From contig CATQGW010000001.1 in the NCBI GenBank assembly GCA_958295515.1, forward strand, positions 496,001 to 560,000: DNA of 64,000 nt, given 5' to 3'. This document shows positions 45,701 to 53,303 of the stretch, one piece after another; positions within the stretch are counted from its first letter, which is position 1, and each line of letters begins with the position of its first letter. The notes beneath the pieces were generated by a model, which had not been told where the DNA came from, searched no databases, and saw only the letters and a program-made list of their open reading frames with translations. Source of the stretch: an uncultured Dehalococcoidia bacterium (GTDB lineage Bacteria; Chloroflexota; Dehalococcoidia; Bin125). The translations under genes and the position numbers were made by a program.

Positions 45701-45756
45701 ACCACGAAGCCGAGCGGAAGCGCAGTTCGTCGCAGCAACGTATTCACGCGCCGCAT
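42748..45756 (-). CDS. Secreted gluzincin-type metalloprotease with five Cys-bracketed repeats
   Basis: The 1002-residue protein has a signal peptide (LLRRTALPLGFVVALVALLLTVSPASA), an N-terminal region with Trp-rich motifs (HPGINLIGWVGEPTPVSQLF), and the zinc motif HEYFH at residues 335-339 with a third ligand Glu356 in WLVEGTANW. This is the peptidase MA-like arrangement. The remaining half holds about five repeats of carboxypeptidase-regulatory or Ig-like type, each containing the pattern DGSFxI.VPxxGxYRLxxxLxGCxxY and bracketed by Cys pairs. ATG 45756 is chosen over the start at 45807 because the signal peptide begins there. GC content is lower in the middle of the gene. Confidence 0.78.
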   Translation of the reverse strand: MRRVNTLLRRTALPLGFVVALVALLLTVSPASAQEPPEAESGTRLHPGINLIGWVGEPTPVSQLFREIPQLEAIWAWDAELDDWIVAARNAPEWLGGLGRVTAGMGLRMQLGGDAPVIWDRSTEPTRGLVKLRTGWNLVAWSGADGAAIDDVAKGIGWSLRSIRRWDAVTQQWATWTSPERSAQVIADTGGEGAESPGVRRGEALWVEVSRSVNWLQPTDILPRLVFPGGASQSLQTRVREDLEAVLSYYRDQYGIQADPDFTIYVAENVGALIQAYKDDGVEVDDAYDASTRARWNRVDGGWATGDRRVVVKQSSWLEDLSTSEIARARYTLTHEYFHVLQNQLSDRWAATWLVEGTANWGEGEHRVTDDQQTWEELQERNQSKITNSTPTLRSTESANAEWEYSLGWLAIDILIADAGPDSWIVFWRHLASTEIGPHGRWGSSPDWRTAFQDVFGMPVADFYVRFDSWQREQAQRDPATMTKSDDDASWIRGQVTHEGVAPVAGVFVNAIRVEGETGVGWNQRAETDAAGAFAVRALQDGDYRLSVDINDDCTRYYSDGELTDERKKAQIIRVAAADVPDVNIPLTRNACGWRIRGQVVTTDSQPLRGIRMTACPIGGGTCASRVYTDLDGSFAIAPDSSRAYRLRLDLVDGCSAYYESAGLTFDQQDASPLTAGNADVGGLTIQVPFDLCDRRMALALEGIDRFLTSNIYVRLCQIVSDQCESTTRKRVDHGGAITVPVPVDGTYRLFYDFDGCSVHHGPHGLVSGVADAALITVDGSDVRVGYLRIPNDVCAHQIKGSITTSDGQPLADTRVRACREVADDCVAWADRNTDADGSFAITVPVEGNYRLRFRLEGCEIYFSSGGLTTTFEERSPVRIEGRSVRMDPRQIPAEMCAHRISGRFLDASGAPLSEKWIGAFDHGGSDGGWTAVWTDANGRFEIRVPADGAYQFGIQLRDQPRCWYNLAGRALGSRDRPVQVSGSDVSGVELRLPDTIENLCE

Positions 45757-45815
45757 AGTCGCAGCGTCGGCGCTGCCGCACAATCGCGGCAGGCCGGCGT
45801 GCGACAATCGCCCCT

Positions 45816-47396
45816 ATGGACGGCGAAACGGCGCGCAGTTCCCGGCATATGCAGCGAGCCTTCCAGCTGGCCCGCGGGGCGCTGGGCGCCACCAGCCCCA
45901 ACCCCGCTGTCGGCGCGGTCATTGTCCGCGCTGGCCAAGTGGTCGGCGAAGGCGCGACCGCCCCGCCCGGCGGCCCGCACGCCGAGGTTGCCGCGCTGCG
46001 CCAGGCCGGCGCACGGGCGCGCGGCGCGACGCTCTACACCACCCTCGAACCCTGCGCGCACCACGGACGCACCCCTCCCTGCACCGACGCAATCATCGAA
46101 GCCGGCGTTGCGGAGGTCGCCATCGCCGCGCTCGACCCCGACGCGCAGGTCGACGGACGCGGCCTTGCCCGGCTGCGCGAAGCCGGCATCGAGCTGCGGC
46201 TGGGCGACGGCGCAGCCGAGGGCGCGGCGCACTACGAGCCTTACTTCCACCACCGCCGCACCGGACTGCCCTTCGTCGCCGTCAAATTCGCCGCCACGCT
46301 GGACGGCAGAATCGCCGCCGTGAGCGGCGATTCGCGCTGGATTAGCGGCCCCGAAGCCCGCGCCTGGGCGCACCGCATGCGCCCCACGCTGGACGCCATC
46401 CTGGTCGGCGTGGAGACGATCATTGTCGACAACCCCCAGCTCACCGCCCGCCCGCCCGACGCCGTCGGCCCCGTGCCGCAGCCGCTCCGCGTCGTGCTCG
46501 ACAGCCGCGGCCGCACCCCGCTGCACGCGCGGGTGCTGGACGAGCAGACGCCGGCGCGCACCCTGATCGCCACCACTGAAGCCGCGCCCGCCGAATGGCG
46601 CGAGGCCATCGCTGCACGCGGCGCGCAAACCGTCGTGCTCCCCGCCCGCGACGGGCGCGTGGACCTCAACGCGCTGCTCGAACACCTCAGCCGCGAGCGC
46701 GGCGTCGTGCTGCTGCTCGTCGAGGGCGGCGGCGAAGTGCTCGGCTCGTTCTTCGACCAGCGCCTCGTCAACAAGGTCTACGCCGTCGTCGCCCCGATGC
46801 TGATCGGCGGCGACGCCCAGACCGCCGTGCGCGGGCGCGGCGCGGAGCGCATGGCCGACGCCCTGCGGCTGAGCGATCTCGAGCTGCAACAGCTCGGCGC
46901 GGACCTGCTGGTCAGCGGCTACCCCTACGCCCCCTCAGACGCCAACCAGGTGCGCCTGCGGCCGGCCGGCGCGGACGACGCGGCGCAGATCGCGGCGCTG
47001 CTGGGCGCAGCGGGCGGCGGCGAGCAAACCGAAGCGCTGCTCGCCGCCGCGCAACGCGGCGCGGCGGTGATCTGGACCGCCGCCAACACGAGCGCAAACG
47101 ACCGGACGCTGGACGGAATCGCCGCCGCCGCGCTCGATCCGGACGCGGCGCGCCTGGCCGCGCTGCTGGTGCGGCGCGGCGCTCCCCCCGAGCTGGCCGC
47201 TCGCCTGCGCGAGGCCGTCGAAGCCTCCGCCGCCGGGCGCGGGCGCGCCTGGATGGTGGCGGGTGCGGGCGCGGCGACCGCAGGCGCGGGCGGCGCAAGC
47301 GGACTACGCAAAGCGGGGTACCGTTATTTTCGCAAAGACGCGCACGGCGGCGACCTCTTCATCAAGCCGCTCAGCGCAGGGGAGGAGCGCGGCTGA
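45816..47396 (+). CDS. ribD: Bifunctional diaminohydroxyphosphoribosylaminopyrimidine deaminase / reductase RibD with C-terminal GNAT-like extension
   Basis: Residues 1-145 are the deaminase: PHAEVAALRQAG (HAE) and TLEPCAHHGRTPPC (PCxxxxxxxxC) bind zinc. Residues 150-365 are the reductase: PFVAVKFAATLDGRIAAVSGDSRWISG, VGVETIIVDNPQLTAR, LVEGGGEVLGSFF. A normal RibD ends near LLVSGYP (about residue 366). Here about 150 residues follow (QVRLRPAGADDAAQIAALL ... SGLRKAGYRYFRKD), patterned like a degenerate GNAT domain without the RxxGxG acetyl-CoA loop. It starts the ribD-E-BA-H operon. Confidence 0.93.
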   Translation: MDGETARSSRHMQRAFQLARGALGATSPNPAVGAVIVRAGQVVGEGATAPPGGPHAEVAALRQAGARARGATLYTTLEPCAHHGRTPPCTDAIIEAGVAEVAIAALDPDAQVDGRGLARLREAGIELRLGDGAAEGAAHYEPYFHHRRTGLPFVAVKFAATLDGRIAAVSGDSRWISGPEARAWAHRMRPTLDAILVGVETIIVDNPQLTARPPDAVGPVPQPLRVVLDSRGRTPLHARVLDEQTPARTLIATTEAAPAEWREAIAARGAQTVVLPARDGRVDLNALLEHLSRERGVVLLLVEGGGEVLGSFFDQRLVNKVYAVVAPMLIGGDAQTAVRGRGAERMADALRLSDLELQQLGADLLVSGYPYAPSDANQVRLRPAGADDAAQIAALLGAAGGGEQTEALLAAAQRGAAVIWTAANTSANDRTLDGIAAAALDPDAARLAALLVRRGAPPELAARLREAVEASAAGRGRAWMVAGAGAATAGAGGASGLRKAGYRYFRKDAHGGDLFIKPLSAGEERG

Positions 47397-48025
47397 TGTT
47401 CTCCGGCATCATCGAAGAGGTGGGCGCAATCGAGGAAGCCGACGACGGCCTGCTGCGCATCCGCGCACCCAAAATCCTGACCGACGCCCAGCTCGGCGAC
47501 AGCATCGCGATCAACGGCGTCGACCTCACCGTCGCCGACTTCAACGAGACATCCTTCCTCGCCAACGTGATGCCCGAGACCTACCGCCGCTCCAACCTCG
47601 GGCAGCTTGCCGTGGGCGCGCGGGTCAACCTCGAACGCTCCGTCCGCCCCAGCGACCGCCTCAGCGGACATATCGTGCGCGGCGTCGTCGAGGGGCGCGG
47701 TGCTTTCCGCAGCGCCACACCCGAGGCCGACGCGATCATTGCCGCCTACGACGCGCCCCCCGAACTGCTCCGCTACATGATCGTCAAAGGCCCGATCGCG
47801 ATCGACGGCGTCAGCCTCACCATCGTCTCCAAAGACAGAACGGGGTTCGCCGTCTCGCTCGTCCAATACACTCAGCAGCACACCAACCTGCTCGACCGTC
47901 GGGCCGGTGACGAGGTCAATCTGGAGACCGACATCCTCGCGCGCTACGTGGACGCCCTGCTCGAGGCGCGCGAAACCGGCCAAGCACCGACGCTCGATCC
48001 CGCGGGGGGAGACGCTCATGGCTGA
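47396..48025 (+). CDS. ribE: Riboflavin synthase alpha subunit
   Basis: The 209-residue protein has two lumazine-binding halves: MFSGIIEEVGAIEE, then GDSIAINGVDLTVADF and NLGQLAVGARVNLERSVRPSDRLSGHIVRG in the first, and MIVKGPIAIDGVSLTIVSKD plus TNLLDRRAGDEVNLETDILARYV in the second. It converts two lumazines into riboflavin. ATG 47396 overlaps the ribD stop (TGATG) after GGGGAGGAG. The next gene overlaps its end by 8 nt. Confidence 0.96.
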   Translation: MFSGIIEEVGAIEEADDGLLRIRAPKILTDAQLGDSIAINGVDLTVADFNETSFLANVMPETYRRSNLGQLAVGARVNLERSVRPSDRLSGHIVRGVVEGRGAFRSATPEADAIIAAYDAPPELLRYMIVKGPIAIDGVSLTIVSKDRTGFAVSLVQYTQQHTNLLDRRAGDEVNLETDILARYVDALLEARETGQAPTLDPAGGDAHG

Positions 48026-49439
48026 CCACGAGACCAGCACCGCCCCGGCAGAGCCTGCCGATACCTCGGCCAACCCGCCGACCGGCAAGCCGACGCCGAC
48101 CCGCCGGCGCAGCGCGCGCAAGCCCGCCGCCGCCCCCGCCAAGCCCCGCGCGCGCAAGTCCGCCTTCTGCACCGCCGAAGAGGCAATCCACGCCTTCAGC
48201 CAGGGCGAACCGCTGATCATCACCGACGACGAAGAGCGCGAAAACGAGGGCGACCTCGCCCTCCCCGCCCAATTCGCCACCTCCGACACGATCAACTTCA
48301 TGGCCACCTACGGGCGCGGGCTGATCTGCGTCGCCATGGACGGCGAGCGACTCGACAAGCTCGGCTTGCGCCTGATGGTCGACCAGAACCAGAACACCGC
48401 CCCGCTCGGCACCGCCTTCACCGTCAGCGTCGAAGCCCGCACCGGCGTCTCCACCGGCATCTCCGCGCCCGACCGCGCGCGCACCGTGCAGGTGCTGATG
48501 GACCCCAACTCAACCGCCGACGACCTCGTGCGCCCCGGCCACATGTTCCCGCTGCGCGCCCGCGAGGGCGGCGTGCTGGTGCGCGCCGGCCAGACCGAGG
48601 CCAGCGTCGACCTCTGCCGCCTCGCCGGCCTCCAGCCCGGCGCCGTGATCTGCGAAATCATGAAGCGCGACGGCGAAATGGCGCGCCTGCCCGAACTCGT
48701 CCGCTTCTCCAAACGGCACAAGATCAAGATGATCAGCGTCGAGCAGATCATCCAGTACCGCCTGCGCACCGAACAGCTCGTCGAGCGCGTCTCCGAAGCC
48801 AACCTGCCCACTATGCACGGCACCTTCCGGCTGATCGGCTATCAACCGCGCGGCGGCAATGAGGAGCATGTCGCGCTGGTGATGGGGCATGTCGACAGCG
48901 GCGAACCGACGCTGGTGCGCGTGCATTCCCAATGCCTGACCGGCGATGTGTTCAGCTCCCAGCGCTGCGACTGCGGCGAGCAGCTCGACATCGCCATGCG
49001 CCTGGTCGCCGAAGAGCGGCGCGGCGTGATCGTCTATATGGCACAGGAGGGCCGTGGCATCGGCCTGCACAACAAGATCGCCGCCTACGCCCTGCAAGAC
49101 ACCGGCATGGACACCGTCGAAGCCAACCTCGCGCTCGGCTTCGCCGCCGACCGCCGCGACTACGGCATCGGCATGCAAATCCTCCGCGACCTCGGCGTCT
49201 CCCGCATTCGGCTGGTCACCAACAACCCGGCCAAGCGCCATGGCCTCTCCGGCTACGGCCTCGAAATCGTCGAGCGCGTCCCCGTCATCGCCCGCGCCAA
49301 CCCGCACAACGTCCGCTACCTCACCACCAAGCACGAAAAAATGGGTCACCTGCTTGACGCCGACGCGCTCGAAGCCACCGAGGCCGCCGACGATCCCGAC
49401 GAGCAGCCCCCGCCGCGCCGACGCGCGGCCATCGGCTGA
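48018..49439 (+). CDS. ribBA: Bifunctional 3,4-dihydroxy-2-butanone-4-phosphate synthase / GTP cyclohydrolase II
   Basis: After a basic, Ala/Pro-rich leader of about 47 residues comes the DHBP synthase domain (EAIHAFSQGEPLIITDDEERENEGDL, GVSTGISAPDRARTVQVL, GHMFPLRAREGGVLVRAGQTEASVDL). The GTP cyclohydrolase II domain follows, with a zinc site in DVFSSQRCDCGEQLD and YMAQEGRGIGLHNKI. Both active halves look intact. The length of 473 residues is slightly above normal because of the leader. It is translated from ATG 48018, which has GGGGGGAGA just upstream. Confidence 0.96.
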   Translation: MADHETSTAPAEPADTSANPPTGKPTPTRRRSARKPAAAPAKPRARKSAFCTAEEAIHAFSQGEPLIITDDEERENEGDLALPAQFATSDTINFMATYGRGLICVAMDGERLDKLGLRLMVDQNQNTAPLGTAFTVSVEARTGVSTGISAPDRARTVQVLMDPNSTADDLVRPGHMFPLRAREGGVLVRAGQTEASVDLCRLAGLQPGAVICEIMKRDGEMARLPELVRFSKRHKIKMISVEQIIQYRLRTEQLVERVSEANLPTMHGTFRLIGYQPRGGNEEHVALVMGHVDSGEPTLVRVHSQCLTGDVFSSQRCDCGEQLDIAMRLVAEERRGVIVYMAQEGRGIGLHNKIAAYALQDTGMDTVEANLALGFAADRRDYGIGMQILRDLGVSRIRLVTNNPAKRHGLSGYGLEIVERVPVIARANPHNVRYLTTKHEKMGHLLDADALEATEAADDPDEQPPPRRRAAIG

Positions 49440-49927
49440 TGCCCCGCATCCACGACGGCGCAGCCCCGCCGGACCCGGAGCACGGGCCGGCCGCCGAGCT
49501 GCGCTTCGCCGTCGTCGTCTCCCGCTTCAACGACTTCGTCACCGCCAAACTGCTCGACGGCTGCCTTGACCACCTGCTCGCCAGCGGCGCGTCGGACGAC
49601 GACATCGATGTCTACTGGGTGCCCGGCGCGTTCGAAATCCCGCTCGTCGCCCAGACCTGCGCCCAGAGTGGGCGCTTCGACGCCGTGATCTGCCTCGGCG
49701 CGGTCATCCAGGGCGAAACCGACCACTATCGCCTCGTCGTCGACGAGGCCGCGCGCGGCATCGCCCGCGTCGGCCTCGACACCGGCGTCCCCTGCATCTT
49801 CGAGGTGCTCGCCACCCAAACCGTCGCCCTGGCCGTCGCCCGCGCCGGCGGCGAAGCCGGCAACAAAGGCGAAGAAGCCGCTCAGGCCGCCATCGAAACC
49901 ATCCGCGTGCTGCGCACCATCACCTGA
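49439..49927 (+). CDS. ribH: 6,7-dimethyl-8-ribityllumazine synthase
   Basis: The 162-residue lumazine synthase has RFAVVVSRFNDFVTAKLLDGCLDHL, VPGAFEIPLVAQTCA, CLGAVIQGETDHYRLVVDEAARGI and VPCIFEVLATQTVALAVARAG. The conserved His in ETDHY is present. ATG overlaps the ribBA stop (TGATG). It is the last gene of the riboflavin operon; a repeat element and a minus-strand gene follow. No FMN riboswitch could fit in the 59-bp region before ribD. Confidence 0.95.
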   Translation: MPRIHDGAAPPDPEHGPAAELRFAVVVSRFNDFVTAKLLDGCLDHLLASGASDDDIDVYWVPGAFEIPLVAQTCAQSGRFDAVICLGAVIQGETDHYRLVVDEAARGIARVGLDTGVPCIFEVLATQTVALAVARAGGEAGNKGEEAAQAAIETIRVLRTIT

Positions 49928-49989
49928 CTCCACACCCCGCCACTCCGCTCACCGCCCACCACCACCCCACACATCCGCCCCCTATTCCC

Positions 49990-50071
49990 GTCATTCCCGC
50001 GAAAGCGGGAATCTCCCCCGTCCGACCTCCAAAGCCCCGCGACGAGATACCCGCGGCAAGCGCAGGTACGG
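49990..50071. repeat. Palindrome-capped dispersed repeat, degenerate copy
   Basis: GTCATTCCCGCGAAAGCGGG starts the element and a degraded right arm (GATACCCGCGGCAAGCGCAG) ends it, with a middle similar to the 31.8-kb array (CCCCCGTCCGACCTCCAAAG). It lies after ribH, between convergent genes. Confidence 0.7.
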
Positions 50072-50111
50072 CGAACGCGGAGGCGGAAATGGTTGGGGAG
50101 GAGGGCGGGAA

Positions 50112-50321
50112 CTACAACCGCAGCTTGCCGTGCGACGGCTGGCGACGCCGCTGCCGGCCTTCTTCCACCGCCTGCTCGCGCTCCAGCTCGAACACCGAGA
50201 TGATGCTGCTCTCGTAGACGTAGCCGCAGGCCAGGCAGCTCGAATAGACGCTGTGCGCGTCCGACTCGACCAGCATCGAGCCGCTGCAGCGGGGGCATTT
50301 CGAGGGCGGGGTGACAGGCAT
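50112..50321 (-). CDS. Small zinc-ribbon protein
   Basis: The 69-residue protein has a four-Cys zinc ribbon, CPRCSGSMLVESDAHSVYSSCLACG (CxxC...CxxC), then a hydrophobic strand and a basic, Arg/Gln-rich tail. ATG 50321 is chosen because GGGAGA precedes it; the longer start at 50429 adds sequence unlike the family. The protein could bind RNA, DNA or a protein partner; a specific role is not visible. Confidence 0.7.
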   Translation of the reverse strand: MPVTPPSKCPRCSGSMLVESDAHSVYSSCLACGYVYESSIISVFELEREQAVEEGRQRRRQPSHGKLRL

Positions 50322-50356
50322 CGCGTTCTCTCCCGGGGCGTGCGCCCCTCTGCAAT

Positions 50357-50391
50357 GTTTGTGAACTCCATCACGATTTCGCGTTTGTGAA
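50357..50391 (-). promoter_or_regulatory. Paired direct repeats upstream of the zinc-ribbon gene
   Basis: GTTTGTGAA occurs at 50357-50365 and again at 50383-50391 (26 bp apart, about 2.5 helical turns), 36-70 bp upstream of the minus-strand start at 50321. A GGGGATCGCATCCCC hairpin follows at 50406-50420. This looks like a regulator site or promoter region for the zinc-ribbon gene, but the factor is unknown. Confidence 0.35.
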
Positions 50392-50526
50392 ACCTTGCAC
50401 ATTGTGGGGATCGCATCCCCTGATGTCAAGCGCTCCTCCCCCTCAATTCACCTCTGTTACCTGGATTACACAAGCGCCTCCGCCGCGCGCCTCTAATCTG
50501 CCTGCGCCGCCCTGCGAGGTTTCCCT

Positions 50527-51456
50527 ATGCGACGCATCACCGACCGCATCGCCGTCTTCGCCGTGGCGCTGATGCTTGACGCCGCCGCGCAATTCGTCTT
50601 CGGTCCCCCGCCTGCGCCGCACGCCACCTGGATCGCCTGCGCGCTCGACCGCATCGCCGCCCGCACACCCGCCCCGCGCCTGCGGCCCATCATGCCCGTG
50701 CTGCTGGCCGTGCTCGCCGCCCGCGCCGCCGCCCTGCTCAGCCACGCCGGCCAGCAGCGCGGCGCGCGCACACCGCTGATCATCGTCCAGGCCGCCGTGC
50801 TCGCCGCCAGCTTCGACGCCTGGCGCAGCCTGCGCGAGGCCCGCCGCGCCGAGCGTGAACTGGCCCGCGCCGTTGAGCCCACCGCCGTCACCGGCGCGGT
50901 CGAAATCGAACTCGGACGCCTCGCCCAGGGCGCCAGCGAGGGCGTCGTCGGCGCCTGGGCCGCCTACGCCGTCGCCGATCTGCCCGGCGCCGTCGCCTGG
51001 GCCGCTGCCGAAAGCATCGGCGGCGCCGGCCGCCCCGACGGACCGCTCGCCGCCGTGCTCGAATCCTCCGGCCAGCTGGCCGCCGTGCAGCAGGCCCGCG
51101 ACGCGATCGCCGGCGCCGCCACGCTGGCCGCCGCGCGCGGCGGCGAGTCGCTCTCGCTGCACCTCGACGACATCGTCGACTCCGCCGACACCCCCCTCGC
51201 CGTCACCGCGATGACCGTCGCGCTCGACCGCCGCGTGGTCTGGAACGGGCGAATCAGCGGCTGGCAGCGCCCGCCGCCGAACCGCGACGACCTACGCCGC
51301 GCCTCCCGCCTCGCGCTGCGCACCCTCGCCCTGCTGGCCGCCGCCACCGCCGCCGCCATCGCCGCCGTCGAACTGCTCAAGCCGCCCCGCCGCGCCGACG
51401 ACTGGCGGCGCGAGCCGCCCGACTGGGAGCGCCTGCTCGACCTGCGCAGCCGCTGA
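50527..51456 (+). CDS. CobD/CbiB-like membrane protein (remote)
   Basis: The 309-residue protein has helices near the N-terminus (VFAVALMLDAAAQFVFG, VLLAVLAARAAALL), a central segment EIELGRLAQGASEGVVGAWAAYAVADLPGAVAWAAAESIGG that matches the GRL...ESxAE...GxxAP pattern of cobalamin CobD/CbiB, and a C-terminal helix near residue 260-280. Several invariant CbiB residues are not evident, so the call is weak. Neighbouring genes give no cobalamin context. Confidence 0.45.
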   Translation: MRRITDRIAVFAVALMLDAAAQFVFGPPPAPHATWIACALDRIAARTPAPRLRPIMPVLLAVLAARAAALLSHAGQQRGARTPLIIVQAAVLAASFDAWRSLREARRAERELARAVEPTAVTGAVEIELGRLAQGASEGVVGAWAAYAVADLPGAVAWAAAESIGGAGRPDGPLAAVLESSGQLAAVQQARDAIAGAATLAAARGGESLSLHLDDIVDSADTPLAVTAMTVALDRRVVWNGRISGWQRPPPNRDDLRRASRLALRTLALLAAATAAAIAAVELLKPPRRADDWRREPPDWERLLDLRSR

Positions 51457-51553
51457 CGATCCGCCGCGGCGAACCACAGCGCCGATCTGTTTTACTATTG
51501 GGTTGAGGCGCGCCACGACCGCTCCCGCGCGCCGTTCGAAAGAGGATCCCGCC

Positions 51554-51979
51554 ATGCCCGCCTTTCCCAGCACCGATTGGTTCGAAGCGCTCCGCGAGGT
51601 TGTGATCAAAGACCCCGAGTGGCGGGCCTTCGGCATGATGGACTGCGCGATGGGCGTCAACGTCGGCGACAGCACCATCAAAGTCGTCTTCGACGGCTAC
51701 GACATCCCCGAAATCGCCGATGTCTCCGACGACCCCGACGATGCCGACCTCGATTTCACGCTCGTCATGCCTCCCGCACGCTGGCGCGAGATGCTGGAGA
51801 ACATCCAGTCCAACGGCCACGCCGACCTCCATCACACGCTCAACACCATCGACCTCGAAACCCCCGAAGAGCTCGCCAAAGGCGAGGACTACACCCGCCG
51901 CGACCTCTTCTACCGCTTCAACCAGACGTTGCAGGACTTCTTCGACGCCAGCTCCCACATCGAAACCACCTTCAACTGA
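51554..51979 (+). CDS. SCP2-like small protein
   Basis: The 141-residue acidic protein has the look of a sterol-carrier-protein-2 fold: a hydrophobic-pocket strand series (IKVVFDGYDIPE, DLDFTLVMPPARWREML), then helices, and a C-terminal LQDFFDASSHIETTF. SCP2-like domains bind acyl-CoA or other lipids. It starts at ATG 51554 after AGAGGA. The resemblance is moderate, so confidence is limited. Confidence 0.5.
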   Translation: MPAFPSTDWFEALREVVIKDPEWRAFGMMDCAMGVNVGDSTIKVVFDGYDIPEIADVSDDPDDADLDFTLVMPPARWREMLENIQSNGHADLHHTLNTIDLETPEELAKGEDYTRRDLFYRFNQTLQDFFDASSHIETTFN

Positions 51980-52077
51980 CCAAGCGCAGGTGTGGAACGT
52001 TCGTGAGCGGTGTGGACCGCCGGTGGAGTTAACAGGCCCCTGGAGCGCAGTGCCCCGAACCCCCGCACAGTGACCAC

Positions 52078-52884
52078 ATGCCCATTGAGGTCACCCTGAT
52101 CGACCACACCAAAGACCCGATCCGCGCCCTCTACATGGCGTATCGGGTCTGCTACTCCGCGCTCACCCCCGAGCAGGTCCTCGCGCGCATTGCCGACGAG
52201 CGCATCTCGCACGAAAAAATGCTCGAATTCGTCGAAGCCCGCCTCCAGACCGGCCACATGTCCCCACTCGAACAGGTCGTCTTCGAGTTCGGCATCTCCG
52301 GCGTCTCGCGCGCCTTCAGCCACCAGTTCGTGCGCCACCGCATCGGCATCTCCTTCGAGCAGCAGTCGCAGCGCTACGTCACCTACCAGGGCGGCGAGTT
52401 CCCCTACAGCGTGCCCCGCACCGTGCAGCAGGCCGGACTCGCCGACGACATGGCCGCGCTCTTCGCCGAAGCCGGCGCGCTCTACGAAAAAATGGTCGCC
52501 GCCGGCGTGCCCGCCGAAGACGCCCGCTTCCTGCTGCCCAACGCGACCAACACCAACTTCAAAATCACCGTCAACTTCGCCGCCCTGCTGCACATCGCCG
52601 ACCTGCGCCTCTGCACCCGCGCCCAGTGGGAATTCCGCAAGGTCGTCTCCCTGATGCGCGCCGCAGTCGTGCGCGTCGCCCCCGAGCTGGGCCGCACCCT
52701 CCAGCCCAAATGCGGCGAGCGCCGCATGGGCTACTGCGACGAGGACTACGACGCCTGGGAGGCCTGCCCCATCGGCCGCAAACGCCCCCACAAAAGCGAC
52801 CTCTTCAACCTCTACAACGCCTACCGCCGCGGCGAACTCGCCGACCTCGACGCCGCCGACATGGAACTCATCGCCTCCGAATAA
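52078..52884 (+). CDS. thyX: Flavin-dependent thymidylate synthase
   Basis: ThyX makes dTMP using FAD and NADPH. The 268-residue protein has the signature FVRHRIGISFEQQSQRY (RHR plus SxxxxSxRY), FEFGISGVSRAFSHQF before it, and DARFLLPNATNTNFKITVNFAALLH and LCTRAQWEFRKVVSLM after. The C-terminal C..KCGERRMGYC region is extended, as in several Chloroflexota ThyX proteins. No thyA is present. Confidence 0.95.
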   Translation: MPIEVTLIDHTKDPIRALYMAYRVCYSALTPEQVLARIADERISHEKMLEFVEARLQTGHMSPLEQVVFEFGISGVSRAFSHQFVRHRIGISFEQQSQRYVTYQGGEFPYSVPRTVQQAGLADDMAALFAEAGALYEKMVAAGVPAEDARFLLPNATNTNFKITVNFAALLHIADLRLCTRAQWEFRKVVSLMRAAVVRVAPELGRTLQPKCGERRMGYCDEDYDAWEACPIGRKRPHKSDLFNLYNAYRRGELADLDAADMELIASE

Positions 52885-52940
52885 CCCACCCTTCCTTCTT
52901 CCCACTTCGCCACACCTGCCTCCCGCTCCGTCAGCCCCAC

Positions 52941-53300
52941 CTAACGCATCTCCAACAACTGCACAAAATTCCCGTCCGGATCCCGCAGCGTCGCCACCAG
53001 ACCACCCCACGACTCACGCTCCGGCGCGCGATGCACCCGCACCGACCGATCCGCCGCCAACACCCGCGCAAACTCCCCCTCCACATCGTCCACGAACAGA
53101 TTGATCTGCGCCCGCGCCGGCTCCCGCGTCGGCCCCGAGATCTCGGAGTGATCAAGAATCCGAATGAACCCGCCCGCCGCCTCGAAGACCGGATCCGCAA
53201 ACCGCTCCACCCGCCGCAAACCCAGCACCTCGCCGTAGAACCGCGCCAGCGCCCCCGGCTGATCGGTCCCAAGCATCACCGTCAGCTCGCGCACCTCCAC
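52941..53300 (-). CDS. VOC family protein
   Basis: A 119-residue single-domain VOC protein: LTVMLGTDQPGALARFYGEVLGL at the N-terminus and LVATLRDPDGNFVQLLEMR at the C-terminus. Unlike most it lacks the first metal His (the segment reads LTVML), so a catalytic role needs other ligands. ATG 53300 lies 3 nt after the stop of the MBL-fold gene on the same strand. Confidence 0.82.
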   Translation of the reverse strand: MEVRELTVMLGTDQPGALARFYGEVLGLRRVERFADPVFEAAGGFIRILDHSEISGPTREPARAQINLFVDDVEGEFARVLAADRSVRVHRAPERESWGGLVATLRDPDGNFVQLLEMR

Positions 53301-53303
53301 CGC

